From Sphingomonas ginsengisoli An et al. 2013 (GTDB lineage: Bacteria > Pseudomonadota > Alphaproteobacteria > Sphingomonadales > Sphingomonadaceae), in contig NZ_CP045434.1 in NCBI RefSeq assembly GCF_009363895.1, positions 2,108,001 through 2,172,000 of the forward strand: DNA of 64,000 bases, given 5' to 3'. Within the stretch, counting starts at the first letter, position 1, and each line of letters begins with the position of its first letter. The notes below the pieces were generated by a model. It worked only from the letters and a program-made list of their open reading frames with translations, was not told where the DNA came from and did no database searches. Position numbers and translations under genes: made by a program. Of the stretch, positions 38,627 through 46,835 are shown piece by piece.

Positions 38627-39036
38627 CCATGTTCAAGCAGCTTGACGAACATACGCTGGTCGCCGGGCAGTTGAGCCCCGCGCAGCTTGCCGAGGCCAAG
38701 GAGGCGGGGGTGACGCTGATCGTCAACAACCGCCCCGACAATGAGGACCCCGGCCAGCCGAGCAGCGCCGACATCGAGCAGGCGGCGCAGGCCGCCGGGC
38801 TCGCCTATCGCCATGTGCCGATCGACCGGGGCATGGGCCCGACCCATGTCGAGGCGATGCGCGAGGCGATGCACGCCGCGGGCGAGGGCAAGCTGCTCGC
38901 CTTCTGCCGCTCGGGGATGCGCTCGACGCTGGCCTGGGCGGTCGCCTGTCGCGAGGAAGGCGTGCCGCGCGACGAGGTCGAGGCCAAGGCGCAGGCGGCG
39001 GGGTTCAGCCTCGCCGCGGTCGACCACCTGCTCTAA
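38623..39036 (+). CDS. TIGR01244/DUF442 sulfur-transferase-like phosphatase
   Basis: 137 residues. The active-site loop CRSGMRS is at 95-101, the dual-specificity phosphatase-like P-loop of the DUF442 (beta-lactamase-hydrolase-like) family. 'VTLIVNNRPDNEDPGQPSSA' is also typical. These domains are linked to sulfide/persulfide metabolism when fused to Blh; this one is stand-alone. It is coupled to the desaturase gene (ATGA). Confidence 0.88.
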   Translation: MTMFKQLDEHTLVAGQLSPAQLAEAKEAGVTLIVNNRPDNEDPGQPSSADIEQAAQAAGLAYRHVPIDRGMGPTHVEAMREAMHAAGEGKLLAFCRSGMRSTLAWAVACREEGVPRDEVEAKAQAAGFSLAAVDHLL

Positions 39037-39044
39037 GGCTCAGG

Positions 39045-39266
39045 TCACCAGTCAGGGCTGAGATCGTCCTCGGCGAGGATGTTGAGCGCGAGTGGGCCAT
39101 CGCCCTTCGCGACCATCAGCCGAACCGGCATCAACCAGCCGACGCCCAAGTAGCGGTGCATCGCCTCGTCGAACAGCAAGGCGTCGATCCCCTCGCGCTC
39201 GAGCGTCAGCCGCGCGAGGTCGGCGCGGATCTGGTCGTGATAGCGGCCGATCTCGATCAGGCTCAT
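39045..39266 (-). CDS. DUF2007 family small protein
   Basis: 73 residues: 'EIGRYHDQIRADLARLTLER' then 'EGIDALLFDEAMHRYL' and 'PVRLMVAKGDGPLALNIL'. This is the DUF2007 (putative signal-transducing) pattern. It lies two bases downstream of the DUF924 stop on the same strand, so it is likely the last gene of a tldD-DUF924-DUF2007 unit. Confidence 0.8.
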   Translation of the reverse strand: MSLIEIGRYHDQIRADLARLTLEREGIDALLFDEAMHRYLGVGWLMPVRLMVAKGDGPLALNILAEDDLSPDW

Positions 39267-39268
39267 CG

Positions 39269-39817
39269 CTAGAAAGGCTCGACATTGCCGGCCGCCCGTT
39301 CGGCGGCGGTCGGGGTGCGCCCGAGCGCGGCGTTGCGGTGGGGAAAGCGGCCGAAGCGGGCGATGACGTCATGGTGTCGCCGGGCGTAGTCGAGCCGCTC
39401 GGGATCGCCGAGCGCGGTGAACAGGCGGAGCGACTCCGCCTGATCGGCGAGCGACTCGCTGTGCTGGAACGGCATGTAGAGGAAGGTCCGCTCGTCGAGG
39501 GTCATGGCGCGGTCGTAGCCGAGCGCGATCGCGTCGCGGGCGATGGTGAGCGCGAGCGGGTCGGTGGCGAACTGCTCGGGCCGGTCGCGGTAGAGGTTGC
39601 GGGGCACCTGGTCGAACAGGATCACCGCGGCGAGCGCGCGGCGCGGGCTGGCGAGGAACGAGCCGGGCGGGCAGTCGCGCAAGGCGGCGCGGACCCGCTC
39701 GAAGCGGCGGCGGAGCTCGGCGTCGAGCGCATCGTCGCGCTTGAACCATAAGGCGGGATCGAGTCCGAACCAGAAGGCGAGCAGCCGCTCGCTCCAGTCC
39801 GGGCCGTCCAGGGTCAA
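39269..39817 (-). CDS. DUF924 family protein
   Basis: 182 residues with the family landmarks 'AFWFGLDPALWFKRDDALDA', 'VILFDQVPRNLYRDRPEQFA' and 'RTFLYMPFQHSESLADQAES'. It is an all-helical, tetratricopeptide-like soluble protein of unknown function. It overlaps tldD by four bases. Confidence 0.92.
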   Translation of the reverse strand: MTLDGPDWSERLLAFWFGLDPALWFKRDDALDAELRRRFERVRAALRDCPPGSFLASPRRALAAVILFDQVPRNLYRDRPEQFATDPLALTIARDAIALGYDRAMTLDERTFLYMPFQHSESLADQAESLRLFTALGDPERLDYARRHHDVIARFGRFPHRNAALGRTPTAAERAAGNVEPF

Positions 39818-41241
39818 GCGGCGGTGCCGCCCACGGTGAGGCCGTCAATCAGCAGGGTCGGCTGGCCGACGCCGGCGGGGACCGACTGGCCGCCCTTGCC
39901 GCAGATGCCGACGCCCTCGTCGAGTTCGAGGTCATTGCCGATGCCCTTGACCCGGGTCAGCACGGTCGGGCCGTCGCCGATCAGGGTCGCGCCCTTCAAG
40001 GGCTCGGCGAGCTTGCCGCCACGGATGCGATAGGCCTCGGTGCAGCTGAAGACGAACTTTCCGCTGGTGATGTCGACCTGGCCGCCGCCGAAGCTCTTGG
40101 CGTAGACGCCGTCCTTGACCCGGGCGAGCAGCTCGGCGGGATCGTCCTGGCCGCCGAGCATGAAGGTGTTGGTCATCCGCGGCATCGGCGCGTGGGCGAA
40201 GCTCTCGCGGCGGCCGTTGCCGGTCGGGGCGACCCCCATCAGGCGGGCGTTCAGGCGGTCCTGGAGATAGCCGACGAGGATTCCGTCCTCGATCAGCGTG
40301 TTGCGCTGGGTCGGGGTGCCCTCGTCGTCGATGGTGAGCGAGCCGCGCCGCTCGGCCATCGCGCCGTCGTCGACCACGGTGACGCCGGGGGCGGCGATCC
40401 GCTCGCCGAGGCGGCCGGAGAAGGTGCTGGTGCCCTTGCGGTTGAAGTCACCCTCGAGCGTGTGGCCGACCGCTTCGTGGAGCAGCACGCCGGGCCAGCC
40501 GGGACCGCAGACCACGGTCATCTCGCCCGCGGGGGCGTCGACCGCATCCAAGTTGGTGAGCGCCTGCTGGAGCGCGATGTCGATCGCGCGGTTCCAGGTC
40601 GCGGGCTCGAACAGGCGGTCGTAGAGGTAGCGGCCGCCGAGCCCGTGGAAGCCCATCTCGCGGCGGTCGCCCTGCTTGGCGACGATCGAGACGTTGAGGC
40701 GGACCAGCGGGCGGACGTCGGTGGCGACGAAACCGTCGGCGCGGACCACCTCGACCACGCTCCAGCTCCCCTGGAGGGCGACGCTGACCTGTGCGACGCG
40801 CGGATCGCGGGCGCGGGCGGCGGCGTCGATCTGCTGGCAGAGCTCGACCTTGCGCGCGAAGGGGATGAGGGTGAGCGGATCCTCGACGCCGTACATCGCC
40901 ATGTTGGTGCGCGGCGGCGGGCCGGCGTGGGGGCCGGTGGCGGGGTCGAGCAGCTTCAGCGTCTGGGCGGCGCGCTCGATCGCGGCGGCGCTGATTTCAT
41001 TGGCGTGGGCGAAGGCGGTGGTCTCGCCGGTCACGCCGCGCAGGCCGAAGCCGCCGCCGGTGTTGTAGTCGGCGGTCTTGAGGCGGCCATCGTCGAAGCC
41101 GAACGCCTCCGAGCTGCGATACTGGAGGTAGAGCTCGCCGTCGTCGCAGGCGCCAAGGTGGCGGGCGGCGAGCCGCTTGGCCTCGTCGGGGTCGAGCGCT
41201 TCGCGATAGAGGAAGCGGCGGGGGTCGAGCAGCGCGTTCAT
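39814..41241 (-). CDS. tldD: Metalloprotease TldD
   Basis: 475 residues. The zinc motif in 'LLHEAVGHTLEGDFNRKGTS' (HExxxH) and the C-terminal 'GVGICGKGGQSVPAGVGQPT' are diagnostic. TldD with TldE forms a protease that processes or degrades small modified peptides. No tldE is in the window; it is commonly unlinked. It leads the run with the DUF924 and DUF2007 genes. Confidence 0.95.
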   Translation of the reverse strand: MNALLDPRRFLYREALDPDEAKRLAARHLGACDDGELYLQYRSSEAFGFDDGRLKTADYNTGGGFGLRGVTGETTAFAHANEISAAAIERAAQTLKLLDPATGPHAGPPPRTNMAMYGVEDPLTLIPFARKVELCQQIDAAARARDPRVAQVSVALQGSWSVVEVVRADGFVATDVRPLVRLNVSIVAKQGDRREMGFHGLGGRYLYDRLFEPATWNRAIDIALQQALTNLDAVDAPAGEMTVVCGPGWPGVLLHEAVGHTLEGDFNRKGTSTFSGRLGERIAAPGVTVVDDGAMAERRGSLTIDDEGTPTQRNTLIEDGILVGYLQDRLNARLMGVAPTGNGRRESFAHAPMPRMTNTFMLGGQDDPAELLARVKDGVYAKSFGGGQVDITSGKFVFSCTEAYRIRGGKLAEPLKGATLIGDGPTVLTRVKGIGNDLELDEGVGICGKGGQSVPAGVGQPTLLIDGLTVGGTAA

Positions 41242-41290
41242 GGCGCACGATATAGGCGCGCCGCGGCGCGACGCCAGCCGGGACTTGGGG

Positions 41291-41491
41291 CTAGGCGGCG
41301 GCGTCCGGGTCGGCCGGGCCGCCCTTCAAGACGAAGCGGCGGTCGCAATAGCCGCACTCGACAAACCCCTTTTCGTCGATCCGCAGATAGACCCGCGGGT
41401 GGCCGAGCGCGGGGGCGATGTCGCCCGCGCCGTCGCACGACACGGCGTTGGTGGTGACGAGGATGGTCTCGGGAGGAGGAATGGCCGACAT
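41291..41491 (-). CDS. Zinc-finger protein related to complex I subunit NDUFS6
   Basis: 66 residues. Cys19, His31, Cys46 and Cys49 (as 'CGYC') form a zinc site, and 'HPRVYLRIDEKGFVECGYCD' is the signature of the NDUFS6/NUMM-type family found in alphaproteobacteria. The role in respiratory complex I assembly or structure is inferred by homology. Single gene. Confidence 0.88.
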   Translation of the reverse strand: MSAIPPPETILVTTNAVSCDGAGDIAPALGHPRVYLRIDEKGFVECGYCDRRFVLKGGPADPDAAA

Positions 41492-41551
41492 GGGCGCGGG
41501 GATTAGCCCCTTGCTTGCCAGCCTTCAATAAGCCGCTAGTGGCTGGTGGTT

Positions 41552-42469
41552 ATGAGCGACGCGGCAATCCGGATCGAGGACCTCGGCAAGACCTATCAGG
41601 GCGGCAAGCGCGCGCTCGACGGGGTCAGCTTCGAGGTTCCGCGCGGGCAGATCTTCGGGCTGCTCGGCCCCAATGGCGCGGGCAAGTCGACGCTGATCAA
41701 CATCCTCGCGGGACTGGTGGTCAAGACGTCGGGCAAGGTCGACATTTGGGGCTTCGACATCGACCAGCACCCGCGCAACGCCAAGCTGTCGATCGGGGTG
41801 GTGCCGCAGGAAATCCTGTTCGACCCCTTCTTCACCCCGCGCGAGGCGCTCGAGATCCAGGCGGGGCTGTACGGCATTCCCAAGAACGAGCGGCAGAGCG
41901 ACGCGCTGCTGGCGGCGATGCGGTTGACCGACAAGGCCAATGCCTACAGCCGGACGCTGTCGGGGGGCATGAAGCGGCGGCTGCTGGTCGCAAAGGCGAT
42001 GGTCCACTCGCCCCCGATCCTGGTGCTCGACGAGCCGACCGCCGGGGTCGACGTCGAGCTTCGCCAACAATTGTGGGATTACGTCCGCGAACTGCACGCC
42101 AAGGGCGTGACGATCGTGCTGACGACCCATTACCTCGAGGAAGCCGAGGAATTGTGCGACCGCATCGCGATCATCAACCACGGCCAGGTGATCGCCAATG
42201 AGCCGACCCGCGAGCTGGTCGGCCGCGCGCAGGAGAAGAAGGTCATCGTCACGGTCGACCGTGACGTCATGACGGCGCCCGAGGCGCCGTGCTTCGAGCA
42301 GATCGCGGTGTCGGGCGAGCGCCAGCTGACGATCACCTACCGCAAGGACAAGGTGAATGCGGGCGAGGTCCTGGGCGCGCTGGGGGCGCAGGGGCTCGGC
42401 ATCGTCGACGTGGTGACGCGCGATCCGGATCTCGAGGATGTGTTCCTCAGCCTGGTGCGGCAGGGGTGA
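41552..42469 (+). CDS. ABC transporter ATP-binding protein, ABC-2 exporter type
   Basis: 305 residues. Walker [10 protein letters not shown] is at 39-47, signature LSGGMKRR near 138, Walker [10 protein letters not shown] near 158 and the H-loop 'TTHYLEEAE' follows. The C-terminal extension beyond 220 resembles drug/lipid exporter ATPases of the ABC-2 group. No permease gene is adjacent; the next gene, nadB, starts inside its stop codon (GTGA), so a permease must be encoded elsewhere if the complex exists. Confidence 0.92.
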   Translation: MSDAAIRIEDLGKTYQGGKRALDGVSFEVPRGQIFGLLGPNGAGKSTLINILAGLVVKTSGKVDIWGFDIDQHPRNAKLSIGVVPQEILFDPFFTPREALEIQAGLYGIPKNERQSDALLAAMRLTDKANAYSRTLSGGMKRRLLVAKAMVHSPPILVLDEPTAGVDVELRQQLWDYVRELHAKGVTIVLTTHYLEEAEELCDRIAIINHGQVIANEPTRELVGRAQEKKVIVTVDRDVMTAPEAPCFEQIAVSGERQLTITYRKDKVNAGEVLGALGAQGLGIVDVVTRDPDLEDVFLSLVRQG

Positions 42470-44046
42470 AGCAGGAGTTCGACGTTCTCGTCATCGGCTC
42501 GGGTGCCGCCGGGCTGACCGCGGCGCTCAACCTTGCCGAGCATTGCAAGGTGGCGGTGATCGCCAAGGGGGGGCTGAGCGAAGGGGCGACCGGGTGGGCG
42601 CAGGGCGGGATCGCCGCGGTGCTCGAGGAAGGCGACAGCTTCGACGCGCATGTCGAGGACACGATGATGGCCGGCGCGGGATTGAACGACCGCAAGGTGG
42701 TCGAGCATGTGGTGAGCCATGCGCCAGCGGCCATTGCCCGACTGATCGAGCTGGGCGTGCCCTTCGCGGAGGAAGGCGGCGCGCTGCACCTGACGCGCGA
42801 GGGCGGGCACAGCCACCGCCGCATCGTCCATGTCGCCGACGCCACCGGCTGGGCGGTGCAGCAGGCGCTCGAAAAGGCCGCCGCGGCGCAGCCCAACATC
42901 ACGCTGGTGCCCGAGATGGTGGCGATCGACCTCGTCACCGGGCGCCATGCGACGCGCTTCTCGACCGACGGGACGGTGCACGGGCTCTACGCCTTCAACC
43001 GGCAGACGAAGAAGGTTGAGACGCTGCTGGCCCGGGCAACGGTGCTGGCGACCGGCGGGGCGGGGCGGACCTATCTCTACTCGACCGCGCCGCGGGGGGC
43101 GACCGGGGACGGCATCGCGATGGCGTGGCGCGCGGGCTGCCGCGTCTCCAACATGGAGATGATGCAGTTCCACCCGACCTGCCTCTACAACCTCACGGTC
43201 AAGAATTTCCTGATCACCGAGGCGGTGCGCGGCGAGGGCGGAATCCTCAAGCACCCGCAGACGGGGCACCGCTTCATGCCCGACTATGACGAGCGCGGTG
43301 AGTTGGCGCCGCGCGACGTCGTCGCCCGCGCGATCGACAGCGAGATCAAGCGCGACGGCCTCGACTTCGTCCACCTCGACATCAGCCACCGCGAGCCCGA
43401 GTTCGTGAAGGCGCACTTCCCCAACATCTACGAGAAACTGCTCGGGCTCGGCATCGACATCACCCGCGAGCCGATCCCGGTGGTGCCGGCGCAGCATTAT
43501 ACCTGCGGCGGGGTTGTGGTGGACATACACGGGCGGACCGACGCGCCGGGGCTCTATGCCGCGGGCGAGGTGACCGAGAGCGGGCTGCACGGCGCCAACC
43601 GGCTGGCGTCCAACTCGCTGCTCGAATGCCTGGTCTATGGCGAGGCGGCGGCGAAGGACATCCTCGCCCGGTGGGACGAGCTGCCCGCCGTGCCCGCGGT
43701 GCGCGACTGGGACGAGAGCCGGGTCAGCAACAGCGACGAGGAAGTCGTGATCGCCCAGACCTGGGGCGAGATCCGCCGTTTCATGTGGAATTATGTCGGC
43801 ATCGTCCGCACCACCAAGCGGCTCGAGCGGGCCAAGCGGCGGGTCGACATGCTGCGGCAGGAGGTGTCGGACTATTACGGCAAGTTCCGGGTGACGCCCG
43901 ACCTGATCGAGCTCAGGAACCTGGTCGAGGTCGCCGACCTCATCATCCGCTCGGCGCTCCGCCGCCACGAGAGCCGCGGGCTGCACTTCAACCTCGATTA
44001 TCCGCGGTTGCTGGCGCACGCCAAGGACACGGTGTTGGTGCCGTAG
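42466..44046 (+). CDS. nadB: L-aspartate oxidase
   Basis: 526 residues from GTG ([20 protein letters not shown]). The FAD-binding GSGAAG is at 11-16, followed by '[20 protein letters not shown]' and the active-site region '[11 protein letters not shown]'; '[15 protein letters not shown]' is also diagnostic of NadB and its relatives. It makes iminoaspartate for NAD synthesis; nadA and nadC are not in the window. Translationally coupled to the ABC ATPase gene. Confidence 0.95.
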   Translation: MKQEFDVLVIGSGAAGLTAALNLAEHCKVAVIAKGGLSEGATGWAQGGIAAVLEEGDSFDAHVEDTMMAGAGLNDRKVVEHVVSHAPAAIARLIELGVPFAEEGGALHLTREGGHSHRRIVHVADATGWAVQQALEKAAAAQPNITLVPEMVAIDLVTGRHATRFSTDGTVHGLYAFNRQTKKVETLLARATVLATGGAGRTYLYSTAPRGATGDGIAMAWRAGCRVSNMEMMQFHPTCLYNLTVKNFLITEAVRGEGGILKHPQTGHRFMPDYDERGELAPRDVVARAIDSEIKRDGLDFVHLDISHREPEFVKAHFPNIYEKLLGLGIDITREPIPVVPAQHYTCGGVVVDIHGRTDAPGLYAAGEVTESGLHGANRLASNSLLECLVYGEAAAKDILARWDELPAVPAVRDWDESRVSNSDEEVVIAQTWGEIRRFMWNYVGIVRTTKRLERAKRRVDMLRQEVSDYYGKFRVTPDLIELRNLVEVADLIIRSALRRHESRGLHFNLDYPRLLAHAKDTVLVP

Positions 44047-44057
44047 GGCCGGCAGCG

Positions 44058-44089
44058 AATGTCGGCGATGAGTGGAGAGCGGACGTCAG
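44058..44089. repeat. Dispersed hairpin repeat, copy R3
   Basis: A diverged copy: AATGTCGGCGATGAGTGGAG then AGCGGACGTCA. Its end contains the TGA stop (tca on the plus strand) of the minus-strand VOC gene. It lies 12 bases after the nadB stop. Confidence 0.65.
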
Positions 44090-44547
44090 CGGGCGGGCGG
44101 CTGCATGAACTCGATCGTGATATGGTCAGGGCCGGAAACGTAGGCGACCAGCGTCCCCTGGCGTGGGCCGCCAGGGATGGGTTGCGGACTTCCCTTGGCC
44201 GTCCATCCCGCTGCCTCGACGCGGGCGAGGGCGGCATGGATGTCCGTCACGGTGAGAGCCAGGTGGGCGGCACCGATGGCGCCCGAGCTGCTGGGCACGA
44301 TCCCGTTCTCAAGCCCTTTGGCATATTGCAGCAGTTCGACCACGCAGCCGCCGGGCGCCTTGACGATCGCGGTCTTCACCCCTGCGTCGTCGACGCCGGT
44401 GACCTGACGCAGGAAGTCGCCCCCCATCTCGGACTGCCGCTCCAGCGTGAAGCCGAGCGCTTCGGTCCAAAACCGAACGGCGTCGTCGAGAGACGATACC
44501 GCGAACCCGAAGTGGTCGATGGCCATGACGTTTGCGGTGTCTGTCAT
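44086..44547 (-). CDS. VOC family (glyoxalase-like) protein
   Basis: 153 residues. 'AIDHFGFAVSSLDDAVRFWT' starts the first beta-alpha-beta unit and 'HLALTVTDIHAALARVEAAG' the second; the C-terminal 'PDHITIEFMQPP' has the metal-ligand glutamate position. The fold covers glyoxalases, dioxygenases and resistance proteins, so the reaction is unknown. ATG 44547 was used; a TTG at 44568 with AGGGAGG upstream is an alternative that adds seven residues. GC content drops from here to about 46.8 kb. Confidence 0.85.
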   Translation of the reverse strand: MTDTANVMAIDHFGFAVSSLDDAVRFWTEALGFTLERQSEMGGDFLRQVTGVDDAGVKTAIVKAPGGCVVELLQYAKGLENGIVPSSSGAIGAAHLALTVTDIHAALARVEAAGWTAKGSPQPIPGGPRQGTLVAYVSGPDHITIEFMQPPAR

Positions 44548-44672
44548 CGCTGCATTCCCGCCGGGCAATGGGCCTCCCTAAGCTCCTCGCTAATGTCGAA
44601 GGGTCTGGGCACGAAGCCGGTTTCTAGAAGCAGTGAAGAACCGCAACCGGTCGGACTCGGACGTTCGGTCGC

Positions 44673-44705
44673 AATGTCCGCTTTGGGTGGAAAGCGGACC
44701 TTATG
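44673..44705. repeat. Dispersed hairpin repeat, copy R4
   Basis: The best-paired copy: nine-base arms GTCCGCTTT (44676-44684) and AAAGCGGAC (44691-44699) with loop GGGTGG. The end provides the TAA stop (44701-44703) of the minus-strand gene. A partial related copy (GGTCGGACTCGGACGTTCGG) precedes it at about 44649-44668. Confidence 0.85.
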
Positions 44706-44973
44706 TCGCGTCAGTTAGGGATGACGCTGGCACGACTTCACCACCCAAATGCCGGACGAATGCCGCCCGAATGCTGGTTGCGTGCTTTGCCGCTTCAGCG
44801 CTGACCGGATCCATGCCTTCAGCCTGAAATACCCACCTAACAAACTCGTCAGCGGTGACTTGACCGCCCTCCGTTATCAGAGCCTCCACATGTGACGGCT
44901 CAACGCCATCACCGCTCCCACAGAAGCCCAGATTAACACAGAGGTCACGCAGCAGCGCAGGATAGCCAGACAT
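44701..44973 (-). CDS. Hypothetical small soluble protein
   Basis: 90 residues: 'MSGYPALLRDLCVNLGFCGS', 'VTADEFVRWVFQAEGMDPVS'. Helical, acidic, without signal peptide. The longer frame from 45084 reads through repeat R5 ('VRFPPIADVG' is a translation of the repeat) and was trimmed. Function unknown. Its stop codon comes from repeat R4. Confidence 0.55.
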   Translation of the reverse strand: MSGYPALLRDLCVNLGFCGSGDGVEPSHVEALITEGGQVTADEFVRWVFQAEGMDPVSAEAAKHATSIRAAFVRHLGGEVVPASSLTDAT

Positions 44974-44999
44974 GCGAGGTAAGGTAGCGGGGCTGCCTA

Positions 45000-45030
45000 C
45001 GTCTGCAATGGGTGGAAAGCGGACCTTAAA
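45000..45030. repeat. Dispersed hairpin repeat, copy R5
   Basis: GTCTGCAATGGGTGGAAAGC then GGACCTTAAA. The TAA stop (45026-45028) of the next minus-strand gene lies inside its end. Confidence 0.85.
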
Positions 45031-45247
45031 CACCGGCAAAAAGAAGGCGAGCAGAATAGAGGCAGCACACCGCCATAAAAGCATAGAACGAATTCGTGAA
45101 CCACATGAGCGGCCGTTTCCTCAATTGAGGTGCGAGGGTCCTCAATATAGGATCAATGAAGTTGCCGGTGCGCCATTGCCAGATTGCGAGACTGACGAAG
45201 CCTAGAGCGGCGAAAACACTCAAAAACCCCAGTGCCGCGTCGCTCAT
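45026..45247 (-). CDS. Hypothetical two-helix membrane protein
   Basis: 73 residues: MSDAALGFLSVFAALGFVSL begins with a transmembrane helix (about 4-22), followed by 'LRTLAPQLRKRPLMWFTNSF' and a second helix (about 50-70). The longer frame runs into repeat R6 and non-coding sequence. No family recognised. Lower-GC accessory gene. Confidence 0.55.
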   Translation of the reverse strand: MSDAALGFLSVFAALGFVSLAIWQWRTGNFIDPILRTLAPQLRKRPLMWFTNSFYAFMAVCCLYSARLLFAGV

Positions 45248-45293
45248 AGCTTCGCTCCAAAACGCGCTTTCCAGCTCACCTGACCCAGCGCCC

Positions 45294-45323
45294 ATTCCGC
45301 AATAGGTGGAAAGCGGACGTTCG
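45294..45323. repeat. Dispersed hairpin repeat, copy R6
   Basis: ATTCCGCAATAGGTGGAAAG then CGGACGTTCG. It sits about 60 bases beyond the 3' end of the next minus-strand gene (45384). Confidence 0.75.
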
Positions 45324-45383
45324 TTCCTAATCCGATTTACGGACCCGGCGACCGACCCTGAATGCCAGCCATCCGATGGCGAC

Positions 45384-45647
45384 CTAGGGGTATGTCCAGA
45401 CGAGCGGAAATGCCGCGTCGGCAAGCATCGACGAGCCGTTACCCACACCGTTGATGTAATCTTCAGCGAGCGAGATGTCGCCTCCGAAGCTCGTGCCAAG
45501 GCCTACGAGAGGATAAGTCGCTAGCCACGCTAACACTGCAATTAAGAGGCCTAGAGCAGCGGTAAACGCAGTAGATCGCGGTCGAGAATAACCTAGCCAC
45601 GCAGCGGCAGACGCTGAAAGTATCCAGTCGAAATCGATGGGCAGCAT
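45384..45647 (-). CDS. Hypothetical membrane protein
   Basis: 87 residues with three hydrophobic stretches (about 7-21, 27-47 and 70-85): 'FTAALGLLIAVLAWLATYPL' is the clearest. The segment 'GGDISLAEDYINGVGNG' would be extracytoplasmic or a loop. No recognised family. Compositionally like its neighbours in the island. Confidence 0.5.
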   Translation of the reverse strand: MLPIDFDWILSASAAAWLGYSRPRSTAFTAALGLLIAVLAWLATYPLVGLGTSFGGDISLAEDYINGVGNGSSMLADAAFPLVWTYP

Positions 45648-45671
45648 GAGCTGTATGTTTCACGGCTCCGG

Positions 45672-45704
45672 AATGTCCGCAATGGGTCGGACTCGGACGT
45701 TCGC
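45672..45704. repeat. Dispersed hairpin repeat, copy R7
   Basis: AATGTCCGCAATGGGTCGGA then CTCGGACGTTCGC, a subtype in which the right arm is altered. It lies about 47 bases beyond the stop of the next minus-strand gene. Confidence 0.75.
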
Positions 45705-45750
45705 CCGAGTGTCGACGGCCGCGGATTTGCGGCGCACTTTTCGACTTGGA

Positions 45751-46353
45751 CTATTGTTGGTGTTGCGGGACTTGTCCGGTGATCTTGCCGAACTGAGAGT
45801 GCGGCAACAGGTCGGAACCGGCAGACAAGTTCACGAAAAGCGCCCAGCCAAGGCAGAGCAGATCGAACCGACGCGACTTACTGAAAGTCAACCCAGCAAG
45901 GGCAACCACATAGCTTGGGAAGTAGAAGTAGAACCACCAGTCGTTCCAAGCCGGCGCTGTCCGCGCGACGAGCGCACCGATGACAATGATGTTCACGAAC
46001 AGAATGCCACCAGCGACAATCTGCTTTCGATGCCAGTAGTGCTCGTCCAAGTGGGCGACGTGAGATTTTGTGCGTGGAAAGGCCAAGGAAGCAGCGAGAA
46101 AGTAGACGATCGCCAACATAACCCCAGTAAATACGAGGTGCCAACTGATGACGAGCGCCGCGCGCGAGCCCCACAGGAACATCCAGAAATTAGTGATGTC
46201 GGTGAGTATGAGCAGCGCGAGTGCTGGAGTGAGGGCGCCCAGCGGGCGGGCTCGGCTGCCGTCAATCGCGTCTGCGAACTTCAGCGCGATCTCGGCGACG
46301 ATAAGGCCGAAAACGACGCCGAACAAAGAGAACAGCGCTTCAAAATCGCTCAT
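45751..46353 (-). CDS. Hypothetical multi-pass membrane protein
   Basis: 200 residues with about five to six transmembrane helices: MSDFEALFSLFGVVFGLIVA, 'ALTPALALLILTDITNFWMF', 'HLVFTGVMLAIVYFLAASLA', 'AGGILFVNIIVIGALVAR', 'FYFPSYVVALAGLTF' and 'DLLCLGWALFVNLSA'. No conserved motif is recognisable. It carries clearly lower GC and AT-richer codons than the flanking core genes. Confidence 0.65.
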   Translation of the reverse strand: MSDFEALFSLFGVVFGLIVAEIALKFADAIDGSRARPLGALTPALALLILTDITNFWMFLWGSRAALVISWHLVFTGVMLAIVYFLAASLAFPRTKSHVAHLDEHYWHRKQIVAGGILFVNIIVIGALVARTAPAWNDWWFYFYFPSYVVALAGLTFSKSRRFDLLCLGWALFVNLSAGSDLLPHSQFGKITGQVPQHQQ

Positions 46354-46391
46354 GAGTATTGGCCCCCCAAGGCAGTCTCACATGGAGGGTC

Positions 46392-46424
46392 GATGTCCGC
46401 AATGGGTCGAAAACAGACCTTCCG
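46392..46424. repeat. Dispersed hairpin repeat, copy R8
   Basis: GATGTCCGCAATGGGTCGAA then AACAGACCTTCCG. It lies 15 bases beyond the stop of the next minus-strand gene (46439). Confidence 0.78.
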
Positions 46425-46438
46425 TCAGTACGGCCAGA

Positions 46439-46765
46439 TCACCTGCTCAAGATCCTGCGGTTGTAGTTCGCCGCATATGCTCCCGCTCGCTCGTTGAGAA
46501 GCTGACAGTTTTCGTTTTCAGGCGTGTCGGATGTCCCCTCGATCATCCGCACCGGTAGATGGCTGTCCTCAGCCCCGGGCACGATCGTAGTATAACCATA
46601 AACGCCTAAAAGGACGCGGTCTCTGCGCTGGATGGCCTTGGTTGCATCGGCATCAGCGAGAGAAGGATCCAGGCTGCGAAGGGTTGGGCACGCCGAGTTT
46701 TCTGCTGGCTGTTGTGCACAGGAAGCAATGCAAAGTGGCAGTAGCGGAACGTAAGGCCATTTCAT
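46439..46765 (-). CDS. Hypothetical lipoprotein or exported protein
   Basis: 108 residues. The N-terminus MKWPYVPLLPLCIASCAQQP has a possible lipobox (CIASC, lipidation at Cys16). The mature protein has further cysteines ('NSACPTLRS', 'NENCQLLNERAGAYAANYNR'). The C-terminal stretch is Asn/Tyr-rich. It looks like a small periplasmic lipoprotein; no family assigned. Confidence 0.6.
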   Translation of the reverse strand: MKWPYVPLLPLCIASCAQQPAENSACPTLRSLDPSLADADATKAIQRRDRVLLGVYGYTTIVPGAEDSHLPVRMIEGTSDTPENENCQLLNERAGAYAANYNRRILSR

Positions 46766-46789
46766 TCTGAATTGATGCGTTCATCTTGC

Positions 46790-46820
46790 CATGTTCGCAT
46801 TGGGTCGAAAACAGACCTCC
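46790..46820. repeat. Dispersed hairpin repeat, copy R9
   Basis: ATGTTCGCATTGGGTCGAAA then ACAGACCTCCG. It lies 16 bases beyond the stop of the OprB porin gene and closes the lower-GC island. Confidence 0.75.
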
Positions 46821-46835
46821 GCCGGCGCAGGCCGC

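Noticed and set aside
44974-45084. N-terminal 37 residues of the 44701 gene (contains VRFPPIADVG)
   Set aside because: This stretch is a translation of repeat R5 and of the end of the neighbouring gene, not coding sequence.
44058-46820. True integron cassette array with attC sites
   Set aside because: The repeats do not contain the GTTRRRY/RYYYAAC core pairs of attC and no integrase gene is in the window; only the layout is similar.
44058-46820. CRISPR array from the regularly recurring repeats
   Set aside because: Copies are 200-700 bases apart with genes between them, are diverged from each other and have no spacers.
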